From positions 188,439 to 252,438 of the forward strand of contig NZ_PHNC01000031.1 in the NCBI RefSeq assembly GCF_003121295.1: a stretch of DNA of 64,000 bases, written 5' to 3'. Every line of letters begins with the position of its first letter. Position 1 is the first letter of the stretch. This stretch comes from Streptomyces orinoci. GTDB lineage: Bacteria; Actinomycetota; Actinomycetes; Streptomycetales; Streptomycetaceae. The notes under the pieces are model-generated. The model made no database searches. It saw only the letters and a program-made list of their open reading frames with translations, and was not told the DNA's origin. A program made the position numbers and the translations under genes. This document shows positions 24,643 through 33,573 of this stretch, piece after piece.

Positions 24643-25422
24643 TTACCGCCCCAGCACCCGGTCCCGCAGCACCGGAAACTCCTCCCGGGTGCGGGCGACC
24701 CGTTCCGGGTCAAGGTCCACGGTGAGGATCTGCTCGTCGTGGCCGGCCTCGGCCAGGACCTCGCCCCAGGGGTCGATGACCAGGGAGTGGCCCGCCTGCC
24801 GTACGCCCGCGTGGGTGCCCGCCGTGCCGCAGGCCAGTACGTAGCACTGGCTCTCCACCGCGCGGGCGCGGGCCAGGAGGGTCCAGTGGTCGCGGCGGCG
24901 GTCGGGCCAGCCGGCCGGGATGACCAGGGTCTGGGCGCCGGCGTCCACCAGGGACCGGAAGAGTTCCGGGAAGCGGAGGTCATAGCAGGTGGCCAGGCCC
25001 AGGACCGTGTCGGGGAGGGCATGGGTGACCGGCCGCTCGCCGCGGCCGAGGAGTACCGCCTCGCCGCGGTCGAAGCCGAAGCGGTGGATTTTGCGGTAGC
25101 GGGCGGCCAGTTGGCCCTCGGGGGAGAAGAGGAGGGAGGTGTTGTAGAGGGCGCCGTCGGTGGCGCGTTCGATGATGGAGCCGGCGTGCAGCCAGACTCC
25201 CGCGCCGCGGGCGGCAGTTGACATCGCGGCGGCGGTGGGGCCGTCCAGCGGCTCGGCCCCGGCGGCGAAGCGGTCGAAGGCGAAGGCGCCCAGCGGCCAG
25301 AGTTCGGGCAGTACCACCAGGTCGCTGCCGCGCTGGTCGAGGACGAGGGCGGCGGCCCGGGCGCGGCGGGCCTCGGGGGTCTCGTCCTCGGTCACGGCGA
25401 GCTGGATCAGGGAGGCGCGCAC
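24643..25422 (-). CDS. Carbon-nitrogen hydrolase (nitrilase superfamily)
   Basis: 259 aa cytosolic amidase-type enzyme. Catalytic triad: E40 (VVLPELWP), K111 (ARYRKIHRFG) and C146 (GLATCYDLRFPELF). The fold and length fit omega-amidase-like branches hydrolysing small amides such as 2-oxoglutaramate-like compounds; the exact substrate is not evident. GTG start. It is divergent from the mycothiol-isomerase-like gene. Confidence 0.9.
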   Translation of the reverse strand: MRASLIQLAVTEDETPEARRARAAALVLDQRGSDLVVLPELWPLGAFAFDRFAAGAEPLDGPTAAAMSTAARGAGVWLHAGSIIERATDGALYNTSLLFSPEGQLAARYRKIHRFGFDRGEAVLLGRGERPVTHALPDTVLGLATCYDLRFPELFRSLVDAGAQTLVIPAGWPDRRRDHWTLLARARAVESQCYVLACGTAGTHAGVRQAGHSLVIDPWGEVLAEAGHDEQILTVDLDPERVARTREEFPVLRDRVLGR

Positions 25423-25558
25423 AGTACCACCGCTCTCGGTAGGGGAAACCTCTGCCGGTCCGACCGGCCGCAGCGTAACTTAAGCCGAGGAGCATGCGAT
25501 TGAGAGCACGTGCCACCGCCATAAGCCCTGCCCCGCCCGCACCGCCCGAGGGACCACC

Positions 25559-26389
25559 GTGACCGTCCACCCAAGCCTGCAGCCCGCCGTCGATGCCTGG
25601 ACCCACTCCATCGAGGCCATCAGCGAACTGGTCAAGCCGCTCGCCGAGAGCGACTGGAACCGGCCCACCGAGTGCCCGGGGTGGTCGGTGCGGGACGTTG
25701 TGTCCCATGTGATCGGTGTGGAGTGCGAAATGCTGGGCGAGCCCAGGCCCATTCACACCCTGCCGCGTGATCTGTTCCATGTGACCGACGAGTTCAGCCG
25801 GTATATCGAGGTTCAGGTCGATGTCCGGCGCTGCCACACGGCGTTGGAGATGACCTCCGAGCTGGAGTACACCATCATCCGGCGGTCCCGGCAGCTGCGC
25901 AATGACAACCGTTCACCGCAGACGCCGGTGCGCTGGCCGCTGGGGACGGACAACGAGCGCACTCTCGAACGGACGTTGACCACCCGGGCCTTCGATGTAT
26001 GGGTGCACGAGCAGGACCTGCGCCGGGCGCTGGGCGTGCCCGGCAATCTGGACTCGCCGGGCGGGCTGCTCACCCGGGATGTGCTGGTGGGCGCGCTGCC
26101 CCGGGTGGTGGCCGAGGACGCGGGCGCCCCGGCCGGCGCCACGGTGGCCTTCGATGTGCATGGGCCGGTGGAGTTCCTGCGCACGGTGCGGGTGGACGAG
26201 CACGGCCGGGGCTCGGTGGACGCCAGTGTCTCGCTGGGGCCGACGGTGGCGTTCTCGCTGGACTGGGAGACCTATCTGCGGCTGGCCTGCGGCCGGGTAC
26301 GGCCGGAGGCGGTGGCCGACCGGGTCAAGGTGGAGGGGGACGGGCGGCTGGCGCGGGCGATCCTCGCCGCGTTCGCCGTCACCCCGTAA
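25559..26389 (+). CDS. Maleylpyruvate isomerase/DinB-type protein
   Basis: 276 aa, mycothiol-dependent isomerase-like family. The N-terminal DinB-type helix bundle has WNRPTECPGWSVRDVVSHVIGVE, where the conserved His is a usual metal ligand, and a second cluster FDVWVHEQDLRRALG. A C-terminal SCP2-like domain (about 185-270) follows, with VEFLRTVRV and LACGRVRPEAVADRVKVEGD. GTG start after GAGGG. It is most likely a thiol-dependent enzyme; the substrate is unknown. Confidence 0.85.
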   Translation: MTVHPSLQPAVDAWTHSIEAISELVKPLAESDWNRPTECPGWSVRDVVSHVIGVECEMLGEPRPIHTLPRDLFHVTDEFSRYIEVQVDVRRCHTALEMTSELEYTIIRRSRQLRNDNRSPQTPVRWPLGTDNERTLERTLTTRAFDVWVHEQDLRRALGVPGNLDSPGGLLTRDVLVGALPRVVAEDAGAPAGATVAFDVHGPVEFLRTVRVDEHGRGSVDASVSLGPTVAFSLDWETYLRLACGRVRPEAVADRVKVEGDGRLARAILAAFAVTP

Positions 26390-26392
26390 CGC

Positions 26393-27781
26393 TCAGGCCG
26401 TGAGGTCACGGGCGGGAACATGGACGGTCTCCACCCGGGAGGCCACCACCCGTTCCCGCTCCCGGCGTTCGGCCCGTCCGCGCAGCCGCAGGATCTGGGC
26501 CAGGCCCAGCGCCTGGACGGCGAATACGGCGGAGAACGCGGCCCGGTAGTTCTGGCCGGTGGCGTCCAGTAGTACGCCGATGGCCAGCAGGGTGGTGATG
26601 GAGGCGGTGAAGCCGCCCATATTGACTATGCCGGAGGCGGTGCCCTGCCGTTCCGGCGGGTTGGCGGGCCGGGCGAAGTCAAAGCCGAGCATGGAGGCGG
26701 GGCCGCAGGCGCCCAGCGCCGCGCACAGGGTGACCAGCAGCGCCATGGGCGCGTGCCCGGGCCAGCCCAGCGCGGCCGCCCACAGCAGGGCGGTGGCCGC
26801 CACGGTGCCCAGGGCCAGCGGCAGCCGGGCGTCATGGTGCCGGGCGACGATCTGCCCGTAGACCAGGCCGACGGCCATGTTCACCAGCACCACCAGGGTG
26901 AGCAGGGCGCCCGCGGTCTCCCGGGACAGCCCCTGGGCCTGGACCAGGTAGGGCATCCCCCACAGCAGCAGAAAGACCATGGCGGGGAACTGGGTGGTGA
27001 AGTGCACCCACAGGCCGAGCCGGGTGCCGGGCTCCCGCCAGGCCAGGGCTATCTGACGGCGCACCCGGCGATCGGCGGGCGGGGCGGCGGCGGGCGCCGG
27101 GACGGCGTGGCCCTCGGGGTGGTTCTCTGGATGGTTCTCCGGGTGGCCCGCAGTCCGGCCCAGGGGATCGCCCCCGGGATGGCCCTCGGGATGGTCCTTG
27201 AGGAAGGCCAGCAGCAGGACCAGCACCACCACTCCGGCCGCCGCGCTGCCCGCGAAGGTGGCCGTCCAGCCGCGGGCGTGCAGCAGATCGGCCAGCAGCA
27301 GGGTGGACACCAGATTGCCGGCCATCCCGAACAGCGCCGCCACCTGGGCGATCATCGGGCCGTACCGGACGGGGAACCAGCGCGAGCCCAGCCGCAGCAC
27401 GCTGATGAAGGTCATGGCGTCCCCGCAGCCCAGCAGCGCCCGGCTGGCCAGCGCCATGCCATAGGTGTGGGAGAGGGCGAAGGCCAGCTGTCCGGCGGTG
27501 AACAGCACCGTGCCCAGGGCCAGCACCTTCTTGGTGCCCAGCCGGTCCACCAGCAGGCCGACGGGTATCTGCATGCCCGCGTAGACCAGCAGTTGGAGGA
27601 TGGAGAAGGTGGACAGCGCGGAGGCGCTGACATGGAAGCGGCGGGCGGCGTCCAGACCGGCCACGCCCAGGCTGGTGCGGAAGACAATGGCGACGAAGTA
27701 GACCGCTACGCCGATTCCCCAGACGAAGACGGCACGGCGGCCACCAGGAGGATCCGAGGGAAGGGCGGCGGCGGTGTTCAC
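26393..27781 (-). CDS. MFS transporter with His-rich cytoplasmic loop
   Basis: 462 aa, 12 predicted helices in the inner membrane. The GTG start overlaps the stop of the GntR regulator (GTGA), making one operon. Motif A-like sequence is LLVDRLGTKKVLALG after helix 2. The central loop holds a repeated His segment (HPEGHPGGDPLG, then HPENHPENHPEGHA), about eight His in 35 residues, which could bind metal. The substrate may be an organic acid under control of the FCD regulator; not determinable. Confidence 0.87.
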   Translation of the reverse strand: MNTAAALPSDPPGGRRAVFVWGIGVAVYFVAIVFRTSLGVAGLDAARRFHVSASALSTFSILQLLVYAGMQIPVGLLVDRLGTKKVLALGTVLFTAGQLAFALSHTYGMALASRALLGCGDAMTFISVLRLGSRWFPVRYGPMIAQVAALFGMAGNLVSTLLLADLLHARGWTATFAGSAAAGVVVLVLLLAFLKDHPEGHPGGDPLGRTAGHPENHPENHPEGHAVPAPAAAPPADRRVRRQIALAWREPGTRLGLWVHFTTQFPAMVFLLLWGMPYLVQAQGLSRETAGALLTLVVLVNMAVGLVYGQIVARHHDARLPLALGTVAATALLWAAALGWPGHAPMALLVTLCAALGACGPASMLGFDFARPANPPERQGTASGIVNMGGFTASITTLLAIGVLLDATGQNYRAAFSAVFAVQALGLAQILRLRGRAERRERERVVASRVETVHVPARDLTA

Positions 27782-28440
27782 CGGACCTCGCCGCGGGCCA
27801 GGTTGCGTACCCAGCTCACATGCCGCCCGATGATCTCGATGGCCGCCTCGGCGTCCCCGTCCCGCAGGGCGGCGAGGATCTCGGTGTGCTCGGCGATGTT
27901 CTTGGCAATCCGGTCCGGATGGGCGTGCATCACCGCCACCCCCATCCGCAACTGCCGGTCGCGCAGCTGGTCATAGAGCCGGGAGAGGATCTGGTTCCCG
28001 GCGTTGCGGACAATCTCGGCGTGGAACGCGCGGTCGCTGACCGAGACCGCGGCCAGGTCGCCCGCCTCGGCCTGCCGCCGCATATCGTCCACCAGCTCTT
28101 CCAGGCGCTCGATCAGGAGCGGCGGCGCGGGCACCGCCTTGGCCGCGGCGTGCTGCTCCACCAGCAGCCTGGTCTCCACCACATCGGAGATCTCCTGGGC
28201 GGACACGGCGAGCACAAGCGCCCCCTTCTTGGGATAGAGCTTGAGCAGTCCCTCGCCCTCCAGCCGGAGCAGCGCCTCCCGGACGGGCGTCCGGGAGACC
28301 CCCACGGCCTCGGCCAGACCGCCCTCGGTCAACAGCGTGCCGCCCTCGTAACGCCGGTGCAGGACCGCCTCCTTGACATGCGCGTAGACCCGCTCGGCGG
28401 CCGGCGGCCGGCTGTCCTGGACAGTGGGAGCGAAAGACAT
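27778..28440 (-). CDS. GntR/FadR-type (FCD) transcriptional regulator
   Basis: 220 aa. ATG 28440 gives a normal N terminus; the longer frame from 28632 is unsupported. No ribosome-binding site precedes the ATG, and TATCTATGCT lies close upstream, so the message may be leaderless. Winged helix (about 15-80): ERVYAHVKEAVLHRRYEG and VSRTPVREALLRLEGEGLL. FCD domain (about 90-210) with metal-type His in DRAFHAEIVRNAGN, EHTEILAAL and IGRHVSWV. It should control its own operon with the MFS transporter. Confidence 0.88.
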   Translation of the reverse strand: MSFAPTVQDSRPPAAERVYAHVKEAVLHRRYEGGTLLTEGGLAEAVGVSRTPVREALLRLEGEGLLKLYPKKGALVLAVSAQEISDVVETRLLVEQHAAAKAVPAPPLLIERLEELVDDMRRQAEAGDLAAVSVSDRAFHAEIVRNAGNQILSRLYDQLRDRQLRMGVAVMHAHPDRIAKNIAEHTEILAALRDGDAEAAIEIIGRHVSWVRNLARGEVR

Positions 28441-28523
28441 GCGCACAGCATAGATACAACACAGATGCCTGATGAGACCCTGTCCGCGATCCGGACGCCA
28501 ACTGGTACGGACCGGTGCGCAGT

Positions 28524-29348
28524 TCAGTCGGTCAGCGGGGTGATGAACACAAAGCGCAGATCGGGACGCTGTATGGGCAGCAGCACATGGCTGGCCACCC
28601 TGACCTCCGTATGGCCGTGGTACGGCAGACACAGGCGGAAGACATGGCCGTCCCGGTGCTCCACCACATCGTGTTCCTCGGACCAGATGCGCCGGCAGTC
28701 GGCGTCGGCGTCCAGGATCTCCCTTACCAGCGCCCGCAGTTCGGCGTTCGCCGGGTCACTGTTGGCGGCCACCCGCAGCATGGCCAGATACTGCCGGGCG
28801 CAGTTGTCCTCCCAGTCGAGCATCTGCTCCCGGGCCTCGGGGTGCAGCAGCGCCCAGCGCATCAGATTGGGGGCGGGGCGCAGCACCCAGGGGAACCACT
28901 CACCCATCAGGTCGTTGGCGGCCACCACATTCCAGGCGGTGTCGGAGAGATAGCAGGGATAGCTCACCTGCTGCTGGAGCAGGCTGCGGACGCCCTCCGG
29001 GAGGTCCTCGCGGGGCCGGGCCGGGAGGCCGGGCGGGCGGCGGCCGGTGACGGCCAGGAAGAGGGTCAGCGTCTCGGCGTCACTGAGCCGCAGCGCCTGG
29101 GCGACCCGCAGCAGAAAGCTCTCGGAGAAGTCCTGGCGGCGGCCGGCCTCCAGCGCCCGGTACCAGCCCTCGCTGACGCCCGTCATCCGGGCGACATGCG
29201 CCTGGGAGAGCCGCCGGCCCGGCCGGGGCTGCACCCAGCGCAGCTCGGGCAGGGTATGGGCGTCGATCCGGGCCCGCCAGGCACGCAGCAGGCGACTGAT
29301 GGAATCGCCTTGCTGCTCCACGGTCCCTCCAGCACCAGAAACCGACAC
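28524..29348 (-). CDS. Helix-turn-helix regulator with MmyB-like ligand domain
   Basis: 274 aa. HTH (about 25-90): RRLSQAHVARMTGVSEGWYR. The C-terminal PAS-like MmyB domain (about 105-270) includes YLSDTAWNVVAANDLMGEWF, MRWALLHPEAREQML and VASHVLLPIQRPD, thought to bind fatty acid-like ligands in relatives. GTG 29348 has no ribosome-binding site; GTG 29321 has GGAGGG close by and is a real alternative. A palindrome lies across the first start. Confidence 0.85.
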   Translation of the reverse strand: MSVSGAGGTVEQQGDSISRLLRAWRARIDAHTLPELRWVQPRPGRRLSQAHVARMTGVSEGWYRALEAGRRQDFSESFLLRVAQALRLSDAETLTLFLAVTGRRPPGLPARPREDLPEGVRSLLQQQVSYPCYLSDTAWNVVAANDLMGEWFPWVLRPAPNLMRWALLHPEAREQMLDWEDNCARQYLAMLRVAANSDPANAELRALVREILDADADCRRIWSEEHDVVEHRDGHVFRLCLPYHGHTEVRVASHVLLPIQRPDLRFVFITPLTD

Positions 29349-29360
29349 TGAAAGTGTCGG
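29342..29360. promoter_or_regulatory. 8-bp palindrome over the MmyB-type regulator start
   Basis: CCGACACT-GAA-AGTGTCGG is a perfect inverted repeat next to a TAAGAT -10-like word on the minus strand. It is well placed for autorepression. Confidence 0.5.
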
Positions 29361-29436
29361 CCAATCTTAAGTAAATTGCCGCACACGGGCCATTCCACCC
29401 CCTGCCAGGGTGATGTCCCGAGGCCGCTCCGTAACA

Positions 29437-29513
29437 CGGAAGAAGGGCCCGGACGCTGCTTGCGCTCCTCACGGGAGGGGGGTGAGGAGACAGCGCGCCG
29501 GGCCCTTCTTCCG
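29437..29513. terminator. Long nested inverted repeat before bkdC1
   Basis: CGGAAGAAGGGCCCGG (29437-29452) pairs exactly with CCGGGCCCTTCTTCCG (29498-29513). Inside, CTCCTCAC and GTGAGGAG form a second stem. It lies 28 bases past the bkdC1 stop and on the minus strand ends in TTCTTCC-type pyrimidines, so it most likely terminates the bkd1 operon. Confidence 0.7.
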
Positions 29514-29541
29514 TTCTGCCGCTTGGCTCGGCCCCGGGCCA

Positions 29542-31095
29542 TCAGCCCCAGGTCAGCAGGCGCTTGGGGTGCTCGAGTACGGCCGCGATATCGGCCAGCA
29601 CCTTGGAGCCCAGCTCGCCGTCCACCAGGCGGTGGTCGAAGGACAGCGCCAGCGTGGTGACCTGCCGGGGCTTGACCTTGCCCTTGTGCACCCAGGGCTG
29701 GAGCTTGATGGCGCCCACGGCCAGGATCGCGGACTCGCCCGGGTTGAGGATGGGCGTACCGGTGTCCACACCGAAGACCCCGACATTGGTGATGGTGACC
29801 GTGCCGCCCTGCATATCGGCGGGCGCGGTCTTCCCCTCTCGGGCGGTGGTCACCAGGTCGGCCAGCGCGGTGGCCAGTTCGGCCAGCGTCTTGCGGCCGG
29901 CGTCCTTGATGTTGGGCACCAGCAGGCCGCGCGGGGTGGCCGCGGCGATGCCCAGGTTCACATAGTCCTTGCGGACGATCTCCTGGTTGGCCTCGTCCCA
30001 GGCGGCGTTGACATCCGGATTGCGCCGGATCGCCAGCAGCAGCGCCTTGGCCACGATCAGCAGCGGGTTGATCCGCAGCCCCGCCAAGTCCGGGTCCTGC
30101 TTGAGCTGTTGGACCAGCTTCATGGTGCGCGTGACATCAACGGTGATGAACTCCGTGACATGCGGCGCGGTGAAGGCGCTGGCCACCATGGCCTGGGCGG
30201 TGGCCTTGCGGACGCCCTTGACCGGGATACGGGTCTCGCCCGCGACGGCCCCGGCGGGTGCGGCGGGCGCGGTGGCCTCGGCCACCGGGACGGCCGGGGC
30301 CGTCGCCTGCTGGGCGGCGGCATGGACGTCATCCCGGGTGACGATCCCGTCCGGACCGGTCGGGGTGACGGCCGCCAGGTCGATGCCCAGGTCCTTGGCC
30401 AGCTTGCGGACCGGGGGCTTGGCGAGCGGACGGGCGGCAACGGCCGGTGTGGCAAAGGCCGTTGCTCCTGCGGTCGTCGCGGCACCCTGCGCGGGGACGG
30501 CACCTATGGCGGCGGACACGCCGGCCTGACCGGGTGCGTACCCGGCGGCCGGCACCGCGCCGGTGCCGACTCCGGCGGGTGCGGCACCGTGCCCGTTGAG
30601 CTCCGCCTGGATTCCGGCGGTCACCGATGAACCCGCCCGGTCCGGCTGCGACTTGCGCGGCCTGCGCTTGGTGGAGGACGGAGCCGCTCCGTACCCCACC
30701 AGCACCGCCTGACGGCCCTGGGTGCCCGCCGTCTCCGCGTGCGCGGCCGGCTCGGCCGGCGGCGGAACGGCCGCCGAGGCGTCCGGCTTGCCCTGGCCCA
30801 CCTCGGTAACCGGCTCCGCCGGACCCGCACCCGGCTGGGTGTCCACGGAGATGATCGGCACCCCGACGTCCACCGTGGTGCCCTCCTCGAAGCGCAGCTC
30901 ATGCACCACGCCGTCGAAGGGGATCGGCAGTTCCACGGCCGCCTTGGCGGTCTCCACCTCGCAGACCACCTGACCGTCGGAGACGGTGTCCCCCACGGCC
31001 ACGTACCACTTGAGAATCTCGGCCTCGGTGAGCCCCTCGCCCACATCGGGCATCTTGAACTCGCGGAAGCGCTCGCTGCTCGCAGTCATCGTCAC
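29542..31095 (-). CDS. bkdC1: Branched-chain 2-oxoacid dehydrogenase E2 (bkd1)
   Basis: 517 aa lipoyl transacylase moving branched acyl groups to CoA. Lipoyl domain (about 12-86) with lipoyl-Lys in CEVETAKAAVE (K51 from the GTG start). A long Ala/Pro linker follows, then the peripheral subunit-binding domain (about 222-255: PLAKPPVRKLAKDLGIDLAAV). The catalytic domain ends in FDHRLVDGELG, the HxxxD active site. GTG 31095 and ATG 31089 share one GAGGAG; either may be used. Third gene of the E1alpha-E1beta-E2 operon; symbol by synteny with S. coelicolor. No E3 gene nearby. Confidence 0.9.
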   Translation of the reverse strand: MTMTASSERFREFKMPDVGEGLTEAEILKWYVAVGDTVSDGQVVCEVETAKAAVELPIPFDGVVHELRFEEGTTVDVGVPIISVDTQPGAGPAEPVTEVGQGKPDASAAVPPPAEPAAHAETAGTQGRQAVLVGYGAAPSSTKRRPRKSQPDRAGSSVTAGIQAELNGHGAAPAGVGTGAVPAAGYAPGQAGVSAAIGAVPAQGAATTAGATAFATPAVAARPLAKPPVRKLAKDLGIDLAAVTPTGPDGIVTRDDVHAAAQQATAPAVPVAEATAPAAPAGAVAGETRIPVKGVRKATAQAMVASAFTAPHVTEFITVDVTRTMKLVQQLKQDPDLAGLRINPLLIVAKALLLAIRRNPDVNAAWDEANQEIVRKDYVNLGIAAATPRGLLVPNIKDAGRKTLAELATALADLVTTAREGKTAPADMQGGTVTITNVGVFGVDTGTPILNPGESAILAVGAIKLQPWVHKGKVKPRQVTTLALSFDHRLVDGELGSKVLADIAAVLEHPKRLLTWG

Positions 31096-31110
31096 GACTC
31101 TCCTCAGCCC

Positions 31111-32091
31111 TCAGTACGCCAGGGCGCGATCGACGGCGTCGAGTACCCGGTCCAGTCCGGGAAGGTACTCGTCCTCCAGCCGCGACGGCGGATAAGGGGC
31201 GTGGTAGCCGCCGACCCGCAGGACCGGGGCCTCCAGGTGGTAGAAGCAGCGCTCGGTGATCCGGGCCGCGATCTCCCCGCCGGAGCCGAAGAAGACCGGG
31301 GCCTCATGGACCACGACCAGCCTGCGGGTGCGCTGGACGGAGGCCTGGATGCTGTCGAAGTCGATGGGCGAGATGGAGCGGAGGTCCAGCACCTCCAGCG
31401 ACTTGCCCTCCTCCTCGGCCGCCGCCGCGGCCTCCAGACAGGTCTTGACCATGGGGCCGTAGGCGGCCAGCGTCAGGTCCGTGCCCTGGCGCACCACCCG
31501 GGCGGCGTGCAGCGGGCCGGGGATCGCCTCGGTGTCCACCTCGGCGCGGTCGTGGTAGCGCCGCTTGGGCTCAAAGTAGATCACCGGGTCGTCGCTCTGG
31601 ATGGCCTGCTGAAGCATCCAGTAGGCGTCCGCGGCGTTCGAGGGGGAGACCACCTTCAGGCCCGCCACATGCGCGAACAGCGCCTCGGGGGACTCGCTGT
31701 GGTGCTCCACGGCACCGATGGCGCCGCCGTAGGGGATCCGGATGACCACCGGCAGCTTGACCTTGCCCAGTGCCCGGGCGTGCATCTTGGCCAGCTGGGT
31801 GACGATCTGGTCGTAGGCGGGGAAGACAAAGCCGTCGAACTGGATCTCCACCACGGGGCGGTAGCCGCGCAGCGCCAGGCCGATGGCGGTGCCGACGATG
31901 CCGGACTCGGCCAGCGGGGTGTCGATCACCCGGTCCTCGCCGAAGTCCTTCTGCAGGCCGTCGGTGACCCGGAAGACGCCACCGAGCTTGCCGACGTCCT
32001 CACCCATGATCAGGACCTTGGGGTCGGTCTCCAGGGCGGTGCGCAGCGAGGCGTTGATCGCCTTGGAGATCGAAAGCTTCTCGATGGCCAT
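31111..32091 (-). CDS. bkdB1: Branched-chain 2-oxoacid dehydrogenase E1 beta (bkd1)
   Basis: 326 aa subunit completing the thiamine diphosphate site with E1 alpha. It includes VLIMGEDVGKLGGVFRVTDG, TPLAESGIVGTAIGLALRG, PYGGAIGAVEHHSESPEALF and the C-terminal transketolase half. Its ATG shares one base with the E1 alpha stop, so translation is coupled and equimolar synthesis is expected. Confidence 0.93.
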   Translation of the reverse strand: MAIEKLSISKAINASLRTALETDPKVLIMGEDVGKLGGVFRVTDGLQKDFGEDRVIDTPLAESGIVGTAIGLALRGYRPVVEIQFDGFVFPAYDQIVTQLAKMHARALGKVKLPVVIRIPYGGAIGAVEHHSESPEALFAHVAGLKVVSPSNAADAYWMLQQAIQSDDPVIYFEPKRRYHDRAEVDTEAIPGPLHAARVVRQGTDLTLAAYGPMVKTCLEAAAAAEEEGKSLEVLDLRSISPIDFDSIQASVQRTRRLVVVHEAPVFFGSGGEIAARITERCFYHLEAPVLRVGGYHAPYPPSRLEDEYLPGLDRVLDAVDRALAY

Positions 32092-33233
32092 CAGCGGCTC
32101 TCCTCGTCTGCGAACGAAGCCTGGTACGCGGCGAATTGCTCGCGCTCCTCATCGACCAGCGCATGGCCGTCGGCGTAGATGTTGTCGAAGATGGCCATCC
32201 GGTCCGGGTCGGGCATGGTGCGCACGGTGTCGCGTACCCGCTTGGCGAGCGCGTCGCTCTCCGCCTCCAGCTCGGCGAAGAAGGCCTCGTCCGCGTGGCC
32301 TTCGCGCTCCAGCAGCCGGCGCAGCCGCAGGATGGGGTCCTTGGCCTCCCACAACTCCCGCTCCTCGTCCCGCCGGTAGCGGGTGGGATCGTCGGAGGTG
32401 GTGTGCGCGCCCATCCGGTAGGTGAACGCCTCGATCAGCATGGGCCCCTGGCCGCTGCGGGCCCGGTCCAGCGCGGCCCGGGTGACCGCCAGGCAGGCCA
32501 GGACGTCATTGCCGTCCACCCGGACACCGGGGAAGCCATAGCCCTGGGCGCGCTGGTAGAGCGGGACGCGGGTCTGCTTCTCGGTGGGCTCGGAGATCGC
32601 CCACTGGTTGTTCTGGCAGAAGAACACCACGGGCGCGTTGTAGACCGCGGAGAAGGTGAAGGCCTCGGCCACATCGCCCTGGCTGGAGGCGCCGTCGCCG
32701 AAGTAGGCGATCACCGCGGAGTCGGCGCCGTCCTTGGCGACGCCCATGGCGTAGCCGGTGGCGTGCAGCGCCTGGGAGCCGATGACAATGGTGTAGAGGT
32801 GGAAGTTGTTCTCGTTGGGGTCCCAACCACCGTTGTTGACACCGCGGAACATGCCCAGCAGGTTCACCGGGTCCACCCCGCGGCACCAGGCGACGCCGTG
32901 CTCGCGGTAGGTGGGGAAGACATAGTCGTCGGCCCTGGAGGCACGTCCGGAGCCGATCTGGGCCGCCTCCTGGCCCAGCAGCGAGGCCCACAGGCCCAGT
33001 TCGCCCTGGCGCTGCAGGGTGGTGGCCTCGCCGTCGAAGCGGCGGGTCAGCACCATGTCCCGGTACAGGCCGCGCAGTTCCTCGGGCGTGACGTCGATCG
33101 CGTAGTCGGGGTGCTCGACCCGCTCGCCCTCGGGCGTCAGCAGCTGCACCAGCTGCGGCTCGCCGGCCGGCTTCCTGCTCCCGGCGCGTTTTCCGCCGCG
33201 CGTCTTGCGCGGAGCGGTGCTCTCCACGGTCAC
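32091..33233 (-). CDS. bkdA1: Branched-chain 2-oxoacid dehydrogenase E1 alpha (bkd1)
   Basis: 380 aa. TPP-binding motif GDGASSQGDVAEAFTFSAVY...NNQWAIS; phosphorylation-loop-like YRMGAHTTSDDPTRYR. The first 30 residues are a basic Lys/Arg extension (RKTRGGKRAGSRKP). GTG 33233. First gene of the operon decarboxylating 2-oxoacids from Val, Leu and Ile to branched acyl-CoA, the primers for iso/anteiso fatty acids and many polyketides. Confidence 0.93.
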   Translation of the reverse strand: MTVESTAPRKTRGGKRAGSRKPAGEPQLVQLLTPEGERVEHPDYAIDVTPEELRGLYRDMVLTRRFDGEATTLQRQGELGLWASLLGQEAAQIGSGRASRADDYVFPTYREHGVAWCRGVDPVNLLGMFRGVNNGGWDPNENNFHLYTIVIGSQALHATGYAMGVAKDGADSAVIAYFGDGASSQGDVAEAFTFSAVYNAPVVFFCQNNQWAISEPTEKQTRVPLYQRAQGYGFPGVRVDGNDVLACLAVTRAALDRARSGQGPMLIEAFTYRMGAHTTSDDPTRYRRDEERELWEAKDPILRLRRLLEREGHADEAFFAELEAESDALAKRVRDTVRTMPDPDRMAIFDNIYADGHALVDEEREQFAAYQASFADEESR

Positions 33234-33573
33234 GTGTGCTCCTCCGTCTGTCCGGCCCCCGGGGTCGCCGGCGGCCGAAGGGGATCCCCCCGCCGTGGGG
33301 CTGGGGTTCTCGCTCGCGTCCCGGCCGGCACACGGGGTGGGTGTGCCAAGGCCCGAACCGGGCGTGACAGGTGTCCCGGCGAATGGCCTGCAATAAGCAC
33401 GTTACCCAGACTTCGGCATAACCGCGAAACCCCTCTGACCTGCGATTTTGCTTGGATTTCCAAGTAAATCGAGAAAGCCGGGCCAATGCGGAAGCCAATG
33501 CACAGGTCACGGCCTTGCGGGCCGCCGGAACGACCGCACGTTATCCCGGACGACTTCGGCAGGGGAAGACTTG
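33234..33573. promoter_or_regulatory. bkd1 / response-regulator divergent promoter region
   Basis: 340 bases without a supported gene. It contains the inverted repeat CTTGG-ATTT-CCAAG (33451-33464) inside an AT-rich patch (TTTTGCTTGGATTTCCAAGT), unusual for this genome and placed to act on either gene. Lrp/AsnC or a LuxR regulator are candidates. An AGGGGAAG at 33561 serves the response regulator. Confidence 0.45.
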
